The notes: a model not told the origin generated them from the letters alone. Shown: positions 34,198 through 44,490, counted from the first letter of the stretch. The stretch: 64,000 bases of DNA from an uncultured Bacillota bacterium (GCA_934702375.1 CAKUYE010000002.1:1-64000), one strand, 5' to 3'. Numbers and translations are program-made.

Positions 34198-35850
34198 TTA
34201 TCCTTTTCGGTTACTGTTTTTGCTGCGGTTGCGGTTCCGGCGTTTTTGGGCTTCCTTTTTCTCTTTGATCTTTTCGTAATTGCGCCGATTTTCCGATTTT
34301 CCGTGGCCGTTTTTGTGAGAATTTCCTGCATAGTAGGTGTCTTTTTCACTGCTGCGGTTTTGTGCATTTGGTGCATTTTGGCGGTAGCTGCCGCTTTGGG
34401 CTTTTTCCTTTTCGGCATTGATACGCATGCGCCGGACATAGGCTTTGCTCTTGCCGCTTTTGGCGCTGAATCGCCGCCAGAGGAAATAGGCGATAATGAA
34501 CACGGCTGCGGCAATGACCGGGATCAGCACGATCTTTATGATCACATCCCATACGGAGCGTTCGTTTCGTTCGTAAAAATTGATCGTCGTTACGGTGCCG
34601 GCATAGGAAGCTTCTTCGGGAAGGGTCAGCGTGATGGTACCCCGAAGGTAGCCGTTTTCGCTGTAGGCAATGGCGGCTTCCAAATCGCTTACCTTGTAAT
34701 CGGTGGGTATAAGAAAGTCCTCATCGCCGCTGAAGCCCAGATCCAACGCAGATACCTTGTCCGGCAGGAGATGGTTCAGTTGTTTTTCCGTAATATTTGC
34801 CGGCTCCCATTTATAAAAGCCGAAATTCAGCAGAGCCTGAAGGTCATCGTAGATCAGGTTTTCATCGCCGTTCATCACCACGGCAATGAGCTTTCGGTTT
34901 TCATTTTCGGCATAGACCATGGCGTGGTATTGCTCGGTGCTTTTGTTGTAGCCACAGCTGCCCCCAAGAATCCCGGAATAAAGGATTTCGCCGTTAAAAA
35001 GCTTGTTGGTGGTGGCGATGCGGAATTTTCCTGTGGTAGTGCCGGTAGATATCGTTTCCGTAGAGGCATAGGCTCCGGGGTTTTCCCAGGCCGGGTCGGA
35101 ATAGGCGGTACCCTTTGGCACTTTGCCGCCGTTTTCTTCCTTCAGTGCGTTTTGCTTGTCCTTGTAATCCGAGGCCTGGTTATTTACGGCGGAGGCATCT
35201 CCGGTGATATTCTTTGCTTTGGTGGTAAAGATCTTTTGAAAGGTCTCGTTTTTCAGGCTGTTTCTGATCAATCGCGCCACATCCGAGGGGCTGCATTGCT
35301 GAGTATCGTAAAAATGGCTGTCGGCATTGGTGGCTTTCATCGTCGGGCAGCAAAGCTCATCGACGGTGAGGTTCATTTGTTTTACGTAGGCATCAATGGC
35401 GGCAGCGGTTTTTTGCTGATCCGTCATAGCGGCATATTCGGCGGTGGAGGTATCCAACAGCGTCTGACCGAGATTTTCCGCAATCACATTGGCGGCATCG
35501 TTGTAGCCGCCGAGATAAACGGCATAAAGCATATCGTTGAGCTTTACCGTTTGCCCTTCCTTTAACCCCAGGTAGGGCGCGGAGGTATAAATTTTCAGCG
35601 CCTGCTTCGTTACCACCAGCTCTTTGGGGGGATTGTCAAACCGCAAAGCGGTAATGACGTTAAGCAGCAGGTTGAATTCCCCCGATGCCGCAAGGGTATA
35701 GGGGTTTTTGCCGTAAAGGATCTGGCCGGTGTCGGCATCAATCACAATGGCAGAGCTGCTGTTGATGGTGATGGCGGCTTGGGCCGGTGTCGAAATGCCG
35801 CACAAGAGCATCAAGAGAATACATATAGGGAAAAGAACTTTCTTTTTCAT
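34198..35850 (-). CDS. D,D-carboxypeptidase-like protein without catalytic residues
   Basis: 550 aa. Signal peptide (residues 1-25, ...STPAQA). Residues 28-330 follow the DacA/PBP5 peptidase S11 fold: SSSAIVIDADTGQILYGKN is diagnostic. All three active-site motifs are changed: SxxK is SGEF, SxN is GYN, and KTG is SCG. A C-terminal domain, a membrane helix near 425-448 and a strongly basic, Asn/Arg-rich cytoplasmic tail of about 100 residues follow. It therefore cannot be a normal serine carboxypeptidase. It may bind wall stems, or lipid II, and signal to the adjacent two-component system (inference). Start at 35850 after GGAGA. Confidence 0.82.
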   Translation of the reverse strand: MKKKVLFPICILLMLLCGISTPAQAAITINSSSAIVIDADTGQILYGKNPYTLAASGEFNLLLNVITALRFDNPPKELVVTKQALKIYTSAPYLGLKEGQTVKLNDMLYAVYLGGYNDAANVIAENLGQTLLDTSTAEYAAMTDQQKTAAAIDAYVKQMNLTVDELCCPTMKATNADSHFYDTQQCSPSDVARLIRNSLKNETFQKIFTTKAKNITGDASAVNNQASDYKDKQNALKEENGGKVPKGTAYSDPAWENPGAYASTETISTGTTTGKFRIATTNKLFNGEILYSGILGGSCGYNKSTEQYHAMVYAENENRKLIAVVMNGDENLIYDDLQALLNFGFYKWEPANITEKQLNHLLPDKVSALDLGFSGDEDFLIPTDYKVSDLEAAIAYSENGYLRGTITLTLPEEASYAGTVTTINFYERNERSVWDVIIKIVLIPVIAAAVFIIAYFLWRRFSAKSGKSKAYVRRMRINAEKEKAQSGSYRQNAPNAQNRSSEKDTYYAGNSHKNGHGKSENRRNYEKIKEKKEAQKRRNRNRSKNSNRKG

Positions 35851-36035
35851 CGTCAATCTCCAATTCCAAAAGAATCCATACATAGTCCATTTTATTATAG
35901 ACGAAAAGACGGCTTTTTACAAATAAAATATTGCTTTTTTCGTAAATTTTCAAAAAAAAAGCAGAAAAAGACAGGGGATAGCAGGAAATACCTCTTTGTT
36001 TTGCGAATTTATAAAGCACGAAAAGGAGAAATGCG

Positions 36036-39000
36036 ATGAAGTGTCAGCTGTTTTATGGCCGCAGAAATGCAGACCCCGCCGTGGCCTTGCAGAAAAGTTT
36101 ATTGGAAACTCTGGACCGTGGCTCCGCCAAGGTCTATTTGATTTTGCCGGAGCAGGCCACTTTCCGCCGGGAAGTGGAGATTGCCGCAAACCGTGGCAAT
36201 CACGATCTTTGGAATTTGGAAATCACCTCTTTTCGGCGGCTTGCCGATCGTTTTTTGCCCGGTGAGGTTCTGGATCCTTTGGGCCGTCGGTTATTGATCT
36301 ACGATATTCTTTCCGTTGCCGGAGAGAGCATGAAGGCTTTAAAGCCCCAGCGGATTACCGTAGGCTTTGTGGATGATATCAGCGATGTGCTGAAGGAAGT
36401 CTCTATGAACGGCATCTCCACCGAGGCGCTTTTTGCCCTTGCCGCAGTTTTTGCCCAAAGGGATACCGCCGGAGATCTCGGCGATAAGCTTTACGATATT
36501 GCTTTGGTACAACAGGCCATGGAGGAACGGGGGCTTACCGATGAAAACGGCCGCCTTTTCGGCCTGGCGGAAGCCATCCGCAAGGAAAGGCTTTTTGCCG
36601 ATACGTATTTCTTTTTTGATGAGTTTTTCGATTTTACCGCCGCCGAATATCAGGTCATTGCCGCTTTGGCCGAAGTCGGGGCAAATCTTTCCTTTGCCTT
36701 TCTTTCCGATCGCAGCGACGGTGTATTTGCCAAGACCAACGATGCCATTTCCCGAATCATTGCCATTGCCGGGGAAGCTTCTCTCTCTTTGGAGCTGACG
36801 CCGGTGGCCGGTACCGAAGAGGATACGGCTTTGGCCTTTTTGGAGCAGAACTATTTCTTACCTCAAAGCCCGCCGTTTTTTTGCGGCGCTGCCGCCGGGA
36901 TTACCGTTGTTGCTGCGGAAAATAAACGGGCAGAGGTGCGCAGTGTTGCTCGGCAGATCTCGGATCTGCTGGCTCGGGGCCGCCGCCCCGGGGAGATCGG
37001 GGTATGCTTCCGCAATATCAGCGGCTATGAAAAATACATCGAAGATATCTTTGCCGCCTATGGCATTCGCTGCCATGTCGATGCGCCGACTTCTTTGTTG
37101 CAGCATCCGCTGTTCCGCTACGGTTTGGGGCTTTTTCGTCTTGCAGCGGAAAAATGGTCCTTCCCGGCATTGTTCTCCCTGTTGAAAAGCGGCCTTTTCC
37201 CCATAGACAGCGAAGCCTGCGATATTTTTGAAAATTACTGTCTGGCCCATGCCATTAAGGGGCGGCGCTTTTATCAGCCGGAGCCTTGGACCTATAAGGA
37301 CGAACGGGAGGGAGAAGATCCCGAAGCGGTAAACCTTATCCGTCAGGGAATCCTTGAGGTGCTGCTGCCCTTTACCGAAGAAATTCAAAAGGAAGATACG
37401 CCCCAAAACTACGGCAGACTCCTTTGGCAGTTTCTGGAAGCCTGCGGCTGCGATAAGACCATTGATGCCTGGCGCCGCCGGGAGGAAGCCCGGGGGGCGA
37501 TGACGAAAAGTGCCGAGCTGACTGCCGGGATTCAGGCATTTGCCGCCATGCTGGATCAGCTTTGCGCCGCCTTTCCTCAGCGCAGCTTTGGTCTGGCGGA
37601 ATTTATGGAATTGTTGAAAATGGGAGCCGCCGCCATGACGGTGCGAACGATCCCTGCAGAGTTGGATACGGTGGAAATCTCCGTGATCGGCGCCAGCCGC
37701 CCCGAACGCAAACCGGTGGTGTTTCTTTGCGGTGTCAACGAAGGGGTGCTTCCTGCCGGTGTCAGCGACGGCGGATTTTTGAATATTGCCGATCGCTCCC
37801 TCTTAAAAGAACAGGAAAACGGATGGGTACAGGATAAAACCTTCTTTTACGAAAGCGAGGATCTTCTGGTTTATCAGGCTCTCACCCAGGCCGAGGAGAG
37901 CCTGCGGATTTCCTATATTACCGGCGGCGAAGAGGAAAAGGTTTATCCTTCGCCCCTCATTGCCCGGCTGCAAAAGCTTTTTGGCGGTTTGCCGCTGTCC
38001 CACGTTGCCGACGATGTGACAGGGGAAGGGATCTTCGGCTCTTTGGAGGAGGTTCTTTATGCACTGCCTTTGTCCCTGCGGGAAAAGGAAGTATCCGGTT
38101 GGGAGGATGTGCAAAGCCTGCTTCTGACCGAGGAATCTACGGCCTCCCGCACGGAAACGCTGTTGACCTCTTTGGCATACGATGGCCGGAGCAAGCCCCT
38201 TTCGCCCTCGGTATTGGGCCATTATCCCGGAAAGAATCTTTCCCTCAGCGTCAGCTCTCTGGAGCTGTTCCGCCGCTGTCCCTTTTCCTATTTTGCCCGG
38301 TACGGCTTAAAACTCAAAGAGCGGAAGATCCTTCAATTTGCCGCCCCGGATTTGGGGAATATCTTTCACGAGACTCTGTGCGAATTGATGGAAATGATGA
38401 AGGCCGGGAATGTTCCCTGGGCGGAGCTGCGGAGCTTTGCCACGGACAAGATCGACGGTATGGTGGCGGAAAAGCTCCAAACCCTTTCTGCCGGAAACCT
38501 TTTTCCCGAGGAGCACCTAAACTATATCCGTTTCATCCTCGGCGAGAATCTGCGATTCCTCATTGATATGATGGCGATTCAGGCGGAATCCGGCGACCAA
38601 TTCGTTCCTGCTCTGTGGGAAGTGCCCTTTGGCCGTCACGGCGGGATTCCGGGCTATGCTGTTTCCGTAGACGATGGTGCTCACCGCATTGACCTCAATG
38701 GGGTGATCGACCGGGTGGATATCGCCGATAAGGATGGAAAACGGTATTTCCGCATCGTTGATTATAAAAGCTCCGGGAAGGAGCTTGGACTTGATGATAT
38801 CTATTACGGCATTTCTCCTCAGCTCCCGGTCTATTCCATGGTTCTGGATCGAAAAAAGGATGTTCAGCCTGCCGGGATCTTTTATCAATCCATGAAAGAT
38901 GTGATGCTCCGGGAGGATCAAGCCCTCAGCGACGACCAGCTCCGGGCCAAGCTCAGTGAGGAAATGGCTTTAAAGGGATATATCATTGGCGACGGCATCA

Positions 39001-39329
39001 GCGAAAAGTGCTTTGCGCCGTCAAAAAAAACAGGGCAGATCTCCGTCAGTGAATACGACCTTGTGCGCCGCCATACGGAACGGCAGATTGCCGCCGTGGG
39101 CAGGGAAATTTTTCACGGCTGTACCGAGATTCACCCCTATATACGCAACAATTACAGCAGTTGTTCCTTTTGCCCTTACAATCCGGTTTGCGGCTACGAG
39201 CCGGAGCTGATGGGCAAAGAGGAGGTGCTGCCTTCCCTCAAAGATACTGTGGTAAAGGGCCTGATGCTCCGGGAAGAGCAGCCGGAAACCACCGATACGA
39301 CCACCGACGGAAAGGAGGATGAACAGTGA
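36036..39329 (+). CDS. addB: ATP-dependent nuclease/helicase subunit AddB
   Basis: 1097 aa. AddB-type fold, with nuclease motif GVIDRVD...RIVDYKSSG near residue 910 and four iron-sulfur Cys (FRRCPF near 750; SSCSFCPYNPVCGYE near 1050). With AddA it resects double-strand breaks to Chi-like sites for RecA. The P-loop expected at residue 8 (GRxGSGKS) reads GRRNADPA, so ATP binding by this subunit is unlikely. AAAAGGAG precedes the ATG, and the stop overlaps addA by 4 bases. Confidence 0.92.
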   Translation: MKCQLFYGRRNADPAVALQKSLLETLDRGSAKVYLILPEQATFRREVEIAANRGNHDLWNLEITSFRRLADRFLPGEVLDPLGRRLLIYDILSVAGESMKALKPQRITVGFVDDISDVLKEVSMNGISTEALFALAAVFAQRDTAGDLGDKLYDIALVQQAMEERGLTDENGRLFGLAEAIRKERLFADTYFFFDEFFDFTAAEYQVIAALAEVGANLSFAFLSDRSDGVFAKTNDAISRIIAIAGEASLSLELTPVAGTEEDTALAFLEQNYFLPQSPPFFCGAAAGITVVAAENKRAEVRSVARQISDLLARGRRPGEIGVCFRNISGYEKYIEDIFAAYGIRCHVDAPTSLLQHPLFRYGLGLFRLAAEKWSFPALFSLLKSGLFPIDSEACDIFENYCLAHAIKGRRFYQPEPWTYKDEREGEDPEAVNLIRQGILEVLLPFTEEIQKEDTPQNYGRLLWQFLEACGCDKTIDAWRRREEARGAMTKSAELTAGIQAFAAMLDQLCAAFPQRSFGLAEFMELLKMGAAAMTVRTIPAELDTVEISVIGASRPERKPVVFLCGVNEGVLPAGVSDGGFLNIADRSLLKEQENGWVQDKTFFYESEDLLVYQALTQAEESLRISYITGGEEEKVYPSPLIARLQKLFGGLPLSHVADDVTGEGIFGSLEEVLYALPLSLREKEVSGWEDVQSLLLTEESTASRTETLLTSLAYDGRSKPLSPSVLGHYPGKNLSLSVSSLELFRRCPFSYFARYGLKLKERKILQFAAPDLGNIFHETLCELMEMMKAGNVPWAELRSFATDKIDGMVAEKLQTLSAGNLFPEEHLNYIRFILGENLRFLIDMMAIQAESGDQFVPALWEVPFGRHGGIPGYAVSVDDGAHRIDLNGVIDRVDIADKDGKRYFRIVDYKSSGKELGLDDIYYGISPQLPVYSMVLDRKKDVQPAGIFYQSMKDVMLREDQALSDDQLRAKLSEEMALKGYIIGDGISEKCFAPSKKTGQISVSEYDLVRRHTERQIAAVGREIFHGCTEIHPYIRNNYSSCSFCPYNPVCGYEPELMGKEEVLPSLKDTVVKGLMLREEQPETTDTTTDGKEDEQ

Positions 39330-42300
39330 AATTCACGGAAAAACAACAGGAAGCCATTGATATTCGCGGCTGCAATGTTCTTGTTTCCGCCGCTGCCGGC
39401 AGCGGTAAGACCGGGGTTTTGACGGAACGCATCCTCTCCCGACTCCGGGATGGCGAAAGCATCGACGAGCTGTTGATGCTGACCTTTACCCGAGCCGCCG
39501 CCGGAGAGATGAAAAACCGAATCCGGGAAAAGATTCGAGGGGAAGCCGATGGTGCCGGAGAAGAAAGCCGCAGCTTTTGGCAGCAACAGCTGACGTTTCT
39601 CAGCGATGCACCGGTAACCACCATCCATTCCTTCTGTCTGCGGCTGCTGCGCCGCCACTATCACCTGATTCCCGGTCTGGACCCGAAATTCCGCATTGGC
39701 GATGACCGCCGTATGGCGATTCTTCGGGAAGACCTTCTTTCCGCTTATCTCGAGGAGTGTTATACCGAAGCCGATGAGGAAAAACGCCGTCGCTTTTTTG
39801 ACCTTCTTTCTCTTTACGGCTCTCGCCTCAGCGATGAGGGGTTGAAAAAAGAGATCCTTCATCTGATGGATTTCAGCTGCGCCCAGGGGGACCCCGAAGC
39901 CTGGCTGGATGAAAAGTACCGCCGCTTTTGTGATATCGACGGTTGGTACCGTGAAGTGATGGACGTTGCTCGGCAGGATATTGCCCTGCTGAAAGCGGAA
40001 ACCCTCCATGATATTGAAACCATGAACGACCTGGCCGGTCCTCTTTCCGCCATCGAAACATTGAAAGGGGATCTGCTGGCCCTTTCCGAGCTGGAAACGG
40101 CGGAATGGGATGCCCTTTCCGGTGCCAAGCCCTTCGGTAAGAAAAAACCGAAGCGGAAGGAAGAGGATCCCGGGCAAAACGAATATATCAAGCTGCGCCG
40201 GGATATCCGCAAAAAATATTTTGAGGATCGGGTCGCTGTTTATTTTCGCCGCCCTTTTTCCGACTATGCAAGGGAGATTTCTGCCGTTGCCGAAGCCATC
40301 GGTACTCTCACGGCAATGGTAAAGACGTTTTTTCAACGATACAGTGAAGAAAAGCTGAAAAAAGCAACCCTGGATTTCAGTGATTTGGAGCTGCTGACCT
40401 TACGACTGCTCAAGGAAAACCCCGGTTTGGTGCGGGAGTATCAAAGCTTTTTCAAGGAAGTCCTTGTCGATGAATATCAGGACATCAACCCCTTGCAGGA
40501 ACAGATTCTTTCCCTGTTGGCAGGGGAGGGGAGGCTGTTCGCCGTCGGTGATATCAAACAGAGCATCTATGGCTTTCGTCTGGCGGATCATCGCCTGTTC
40601 CAAAACCGCATGGTCAGCTATGGTTTGGAAAAAGCCAATGAAAACGGCCGGCTGATCTACTTGAATCGAAACTTCCGCTCCCGGTGGGAAGTGCTGGACC
40701 TGACGAATCACGTCTTTTCCGCGTTGATGAATCCCGGTGTGTCCGGGCTTTCCTATGGTACCGAGGAGGCTCTGTACTGCGGTGCCGATTATCGGGAGCA
40801 GCCCGGAGCCGAAGCGGAGCTGGTTGTACTGGATATCCCTAGGGAGGATCCCAAAGGTGAGTATGAAAACCTTGCCTGTCACGGTCGGTTTATCGCCAAA
40901 AAAATTGAGGAAATGATGGAAAAGGGCTTTCTCGTTCAGGAGCGGGACGGCACCCAACGGCCCTTGGCTTACGGCGATATCGCCGTGCTGATGCGCTCTG
41001 CCAATCAACAGGGGGAGGGCATCGGTACGGAGCTGGCGGCCCGGGGCATTCCGGTACAAACGCCTTCGACCACCGGCTTCCTTTCCGGCAGAGAAACCCG
41101 GCTGCTGCGCTCTTTTCTGGCGGTGCTGGATAACCCCTTGCAGGATATTCCTTTGGCGGCGGTGATGCGTTCCCCTCTCTTTGGCTTTGATGAGGATGCT
41201 CTGTTGCTGCTATCTCTGGATCGAAAGGGCAAAAAGCTCTGGGAGCAGATCCTCACCGTAGAGGAAGCGGACACCGAGGGACTGGATAAAGAAAAGGTTA
41301 TCGCCTTTCGGGAGGTCATTGGTGTTTGGCGGCAGCGGGCAAAGATTTATCCCGTTGGGGAACTGGTGGATATGATATTGAAGGAATTCGACTACGCTGC
41401 CTTTTGGGGCGGTTTACCCAACGGTCGCAGGCGGATCAAATATCTGAACCATTTTGTCGAAGAAGCCTTTGGTTTTCAGCAGGAGGAAGTCGGCGGTCTC
41501 TTTGATTTTCTCCGTTATCTGGATCACCTTGCCGCCGGCGGCGGCGATGCTGTTGGCGAAGGGGAGGGCAGCGACGATTGCGTTCAGGTCATGAATATCC
41601 ACCGCAGCAAAGGTCTGGAATTCCCCGTGGTCTTTTTGGTGCGTACCGAAAAACGGTTCAACCGTTCCGATCTTACCGCCACTCTGGTGGTGGATGATCT
41701 TTACGGCTTCGGCCCCCAGTGGAAGGACCGGAAACGGCGCATCGTCACCGATACCCTTCCTCGCATGCTGATCCGCAGCCGTAAGCTGAAGGACGACACC
41801 GCCGAGGAAATGCGCGTTCTCTATGTGGCTCTGACCCGCGCCAAGGAAAAGCTTATCATTACCGCAGCCAATTCTGCCACCACCAAGCTTTCGGTAGCCG
41901 AGCGTTTGGGGCAGTACGGCGATGCCGTCTATTATGATGATTGTCCTCAGCTGCCGGCAACGCTGCTGATGGCCGACAGCTCCTATGAAGGCTGGATTCT
42001 CCATGGATTGTCACCCCGCCGCTGTCCGGTGCCCTTTCAGGGCAACGTCCTTACGGAACCGAAGGTGGTGGATGCCTTGCCGCCGCTGCCCCCCTTCCGC
42101 CAGGAAAAGGTGGTGCGCAAACTCTCTCCGGCGGATCTGGAACGTCTCAAAGATACGCTGCACCGCAAGGAAGCTGCACCGCTGCCTTCAAAGGTCAGCG
42201 TGACTTCACTGCTGCCTCCCGCCGAAGAGGAGGATACCTCTGTAACCCTGCCTCGGCCCCGATTTTTGCAGGACAGCGATACCCTTACCGCTGCAGAAAA

Positions 42301-42823
42301 AGGCACGGCATTTCATCTCTTTATGGAAAAGCTGTCTTTGGATCGGGAGTGGCAGGATCATGAGCTGGAAGCCTTTGCCGCAGAGCTGGTAACTCGGGGG
42401 GTATTGTCTCCGGCAGGCTGCCGCTCTCTGGATCTCGTTACGGTGCAGGCCTTTTTGCAAAGCCGCTACGGCCGTGAGCTGCAAACCGCCGGGGAGCTTC
42501 GCCGAGAGCTGTCCTTTGTCGGCGGTTTCCCTGCTTCCTCACTGTTTCCCGATGCCGCCGGAGATGACCGTACGGTGATCCTTCAGGGGGCGGTGGATCT
42601 GATCTACCGCCGGGATGACGGCACCTGGGTATTGGTGGATTATAAGACTAATGATATCCGCCACCGTGGTAAAGAAGCTTTTCTGGCAAAATACGGCCGC
42701 CAGATGGAGCTGTATCGGGAAGCCATGAAGCGGATCTACGATATCGACGTTGCCGAAAGCGTGTTCTTTATGACGAAGACTCGGGAATTTATCAGTTATG
42801 AAAGAGAAGATCGCTCCATATAG
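39326..42823 (+). CDS. addA: ATP-dependent helicase/nuclease subunit AddA
   Basis: 1165 aa. UvrD-like superfamily 1 helicase: Walker A SAAAGSGKT (residues 17-25), motif II VDEYQDIN (near 387), later NIHRSKGLEFP and LYVALTRAKEKL, and a C-terminal RecB-type nuclease domain with GAVDLIYR and LVDYKTND (near 1100). It provides the motor and one nuclease of the AddAB repair complex. It overlaps addB (ATGA) and is followed by a small membrane gene. Confidence 0.96.
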   Translation: MKFTEKQQEAIDIRGCNVLVSAAAGSGKTGVLTERILSRLRDGESIDELLMLTFTRAAAGEMKNRIREKIRGEADGAGEESRSFWQQQLTFLSDAPVTTIHSFCLRLLRRHYHLIPGLDPKFRIGDDRRMAILREDLLSAYLEECYTEADEEKRRRFFDLLSLYGSRLSDEGLKKEILHLMDFSCAQGDPEAWLDEKYRRFCDIDGWYREVMDVARQDIALLKAETLHDIETMNDLAGPLSAIETLKGDLLALSELETAEWDALSGAKPFGKKKPKRKEEDPGQNEYIKLRRDIRKKYFEDRVAVYFRRPFSDYAREISAVAEAIGTLTAMVKTFFQRYSEEKLKKATLDFSDLELLTLRLLKENPGLVREYQSFFKEVLVDEYQDINPLQEQILSLLAGEGRLFAVGDIKQSIYGFRLADHRLFQNRMVSYGLEKANENGRLIYLNRNFRSRWEVLDLTNHVFSALMNPGVSGLSYGTEEALYCGADYREQPGAEAELVVLDIPREDPKGEYENLACHGRFIAKKIEEMMEKGFLVQERDGTQRPLAYGDIAVLMRSANQQGEGIGTELAARGIPVQTPSTTGFLSGRETRLLRSFLAVLDNPLQDIPLAAVMRSPLFGFDEDALLLLSLDRKGKKLWEQILTVEEADTEGLDKEKVIAFREVIGVWRQRAKIYPVGELVDMILKEFDYAAFWGGLPNGRRRIKYLNHFVEEAFGFQQEEVGGLFDFLRYLDHLAAGGGDAVGEGEGSDDCVQVMNIHRSKGLEFPVVFLVRTEKRFNRSDLTATLVVDDLYGFGPQWKDRKRRIVTDTLPRMLIRSRKLKDDTAEEMRVLYVALTRAKEKLIITAANSATTKLSVAERLGQYGDAVYYDDCPQLPATLLMADSSYEGWILHGLSPRRCPVPFQGNVLTEPKVVDALPPLPPFRQEKVVRKLSPADLERLKDTLHRKEAAPLPSKVSVTSLLPPAEEEDTSVTLPRPRFLQDSDTLTAAEKGTAFHLFMEKLSLDREWQDHELEAFAAELVTRGVLSPAGCRSLDLVTVQAFLQSRYGRELQTAGELRRELSFVGGFPASSLFPDAAGDDRTVILQGAVDLIYRRDDGTWVLVDYKTNDIRHRGKEAFLAKYGRQMELYREAMKRIYDIDVAESVFFMTKTREFISYEREDRSI

Positions 42824-42857
42824 TGATAGTGTACGGACTTCACAAAGGAGCGGTTTT

Positions 42858-43061
42858 ATGGGAAAGATACATCATTTTTGGAAAAGGTTTCTCGATTCGC
42901 AATGCGCCATGTTGTTCTGCCCCGGTCCCGGCTTTGTTCGGGTTATGGTCATGACCAGTATTTTATTGCTGCTTCTATACAGCTTGGTATTTCATAATTT
43001 TGTCATCATTTTCGTTGTGCTGCTGCAGGTGCTGGCGCTGATCGGTACTTTTTTCGGTTAA
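42858..43061 (+). CDS. small membrane protein, unknown
   Basis: 67 aa. A basic start (MGKIHHFWKRF), then two hydrophobic stretches (about 25-42 and 45-66) that end at the stop. ATG at 42858 follows AAAGGAGC. It is 34 bases after addA and 34 before the UPF0173 gene, probably in the same transcript. I do not recognise a family. Confidence 0.6.
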   Translation: MGKIHHFWKRFLDSQCAMLFCPGPGFVRVMVMTSILLLLLYSLVFHNFVIIFVVLLQVLALIGTFFG

Positions 43062-43095
43062 TTTATAAAATCTCTGTTATGAGGAGGAAAATGCT

Positions 43096-43788
43096 ATGAG
43101 AATCAAATATTTAAGTCACAGTGCCTTTCTGATCGAAGGCAGTAAATCCCTGCTCTTTGACCCTTATCTTACCGGTAACCCTAAAGCCGTTGCCACTCCC
43201 TATGACCTGAAGCCGGATTTTATCCTTGTCAGCCACGGTCACGGCGACCACTTTGGTGATGCCCTTGATATTGCCCGGTACAACGATGCCACTATCATTG
43301 CCCCCAATGAGCTTGCCCTTTACTGCACCCGCCGGGGTGTTGATGCCCACCCCATGCACATCGGCGGCAAGCATCGCTTTGGCGAAAGTCTCACCGTAAA
43401 GCTTACCCCTGCTCTCCACGGCAGCGCCATCATTGAAGAGGGCTTGAGCCAGTACCTTGGCATGCCCTGTGGTTTTCTGGTGGAGCTGGATGGCAAAACC
43501 ATCTATTTTGCCGGAGATACGGCACTGACCTACGATATGAAGGCCGTGATCGGGGATCTGCACCATGTAGATGTTGCTCTGCTTCCCATCGGCGATAACT
43601 ATACCATGGGCCCTGAGGATGCCGCCGTTGCCGCCCGGTGGGTGGATCCGGATATCGTGATCCCGATGCATTATAATACATTTCCCTTAATAGAACAGGA
43701 TCCCGAAGCCTTCCGCAAACAGGTGGAGGAAGAAACACCGGGAAGAAAGGTATTCGTTTTAAAACCCGGCGAAATTTTAGAGCTTTAA
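43096..43788 (+). CDS. UPF0173 metallo-beta-lactamase-fold hydrolase
   Basis: 230 aa. N-terminal MRIKYLSHSAFLIEG, the metal motif SHGHGDHFGDA (HxHxDH, about residues 47-57), TPALHGS, FAGDTALTYDM and VIPMHYNTFP. This matches UPF0173 proteins (UlaG-like, YtkL), whose substrate is not established. GAGGAGG site present. Last gene before the hydrogenase operon. Confidence 0.9.
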   Translation: MRIKYLSHSAFLIEGSKSLLFDPYLTGNPKAVATPYDLKPDFILVSHGHGDHFGDALDIARYNDATIIAPNELALYCTRRGVDAHPMHIGGKHRFGESLTVKLTPALHGSAIIEEGLSQYLGMPCGFLVELDGKTIYFAGDTALTYDMKAVIGDLHHVDVALLPIGDNYTMGPEDAAVAARWVDPDIVIPMHYNTFPLIEQDPEAFRKQVEEETPGRKVFVLKPGEILEL

Positions 43789-43897
43789 AATAGATTTAAA
43801 GGATTTCGAAAAAGCTTTTGTGGAAAACATTTCTCTGTCTTGTCAGTTTTCTTGTTTCGGATCGACCTTCTGAAAGCTGCGGCGGCCCTTTATTCTA

Positions 43898-43972
43898 TTG
43901 ACTTACCGTTGTTTCTCTGCTAAAATTATGCTTAGGAGAGTATATTAAAAACAGATACGAGGTGTCTGTTTT
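43898..43972 (+). promoter_or_regulatory. promoter and dyad of the hydrogenase operon
   Basis: TTGACT (43898-43903), 17-base spacer, TAAAAT (43921-43926). An 8-bp dyad AAAACAGA-N9-TCTGTTTT (43948-43972) lies just downstream, in the leader, and could be an operator or a structure near the ribosome binding site. Confidence 0.6.
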
Positions 43973-43992
43973 AAGGAAATGGGGGAAAATTT

Positions 43993-44490
43993 ATGCAAAA
44001 TGTAAGCAGCGTACCGTCGGCGGATATGTCCCGGGTCGCAGCCATTGCCGCCCGGTATAAAAATGAACCGGATCAGCTGATGCGTATCCTTTTTGATGTA
44101 CAAGCGATTTGCGGTAACTGCCTGCCGCGTCAGGCTGTCGTTATGATCAGCAGTGTGACCGGTATTCCCGAAGCGGAAATCTATGGTTATATATCCTTTT
44201 ACGCCATGTTTTCGGACAAACCCCGGGGCAAATACGTTGTGCGGATGTGCAAAAGCGCACCCTGTCACATTGTGGGTGCTGCCGAAGTTGCGGCGGCCAT
44301 CAGCAGCTGCCTTGGAATCTCCGATGGAGAGACCACGGCCGACGGTATGTTTACTTTGGAATATTGTGAGTGTATCGGTCTTTGCGATACGGCGCCGGCC
44401 ATTATGGTCAACGATGCCGTATATACCAACTTAACACCTCAATCTGCCGTGAATCTCATGGATTCCTATAAAAAGGGAGGTGTGGAGTAA
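43993..44490 (+). CDS. hydC: [FeFe] hydrogenase gamma subunit, NuoE-like
   Basis: 165 aa. Thioredoxin-like 2Fe-2S protein with ligands in CKSAPCH and CECIGLCD. It occupies the NuoE/HydC position of multimeric hydrogenases, shuttling electrons to the NuoF-like subunit. Its stop overlaps the next start. GGGGGAAAA ahead of the ATG. Confidence 0.9.
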   Translation: MQNVSSVPSADMSRVAAIAARYKNEPDQLMRILFDVQAICGNCLPRQAVVMISSVTGIPEAEIYGYISFYAMFSDKPRGKYVVRMCKSAPCHIVGAAEVAAAISSCLGISDGETTADGMFTLEYCECIGLCDTAPAIMVNDAVYTNLTPQSAVNLMDSYKKGGVE

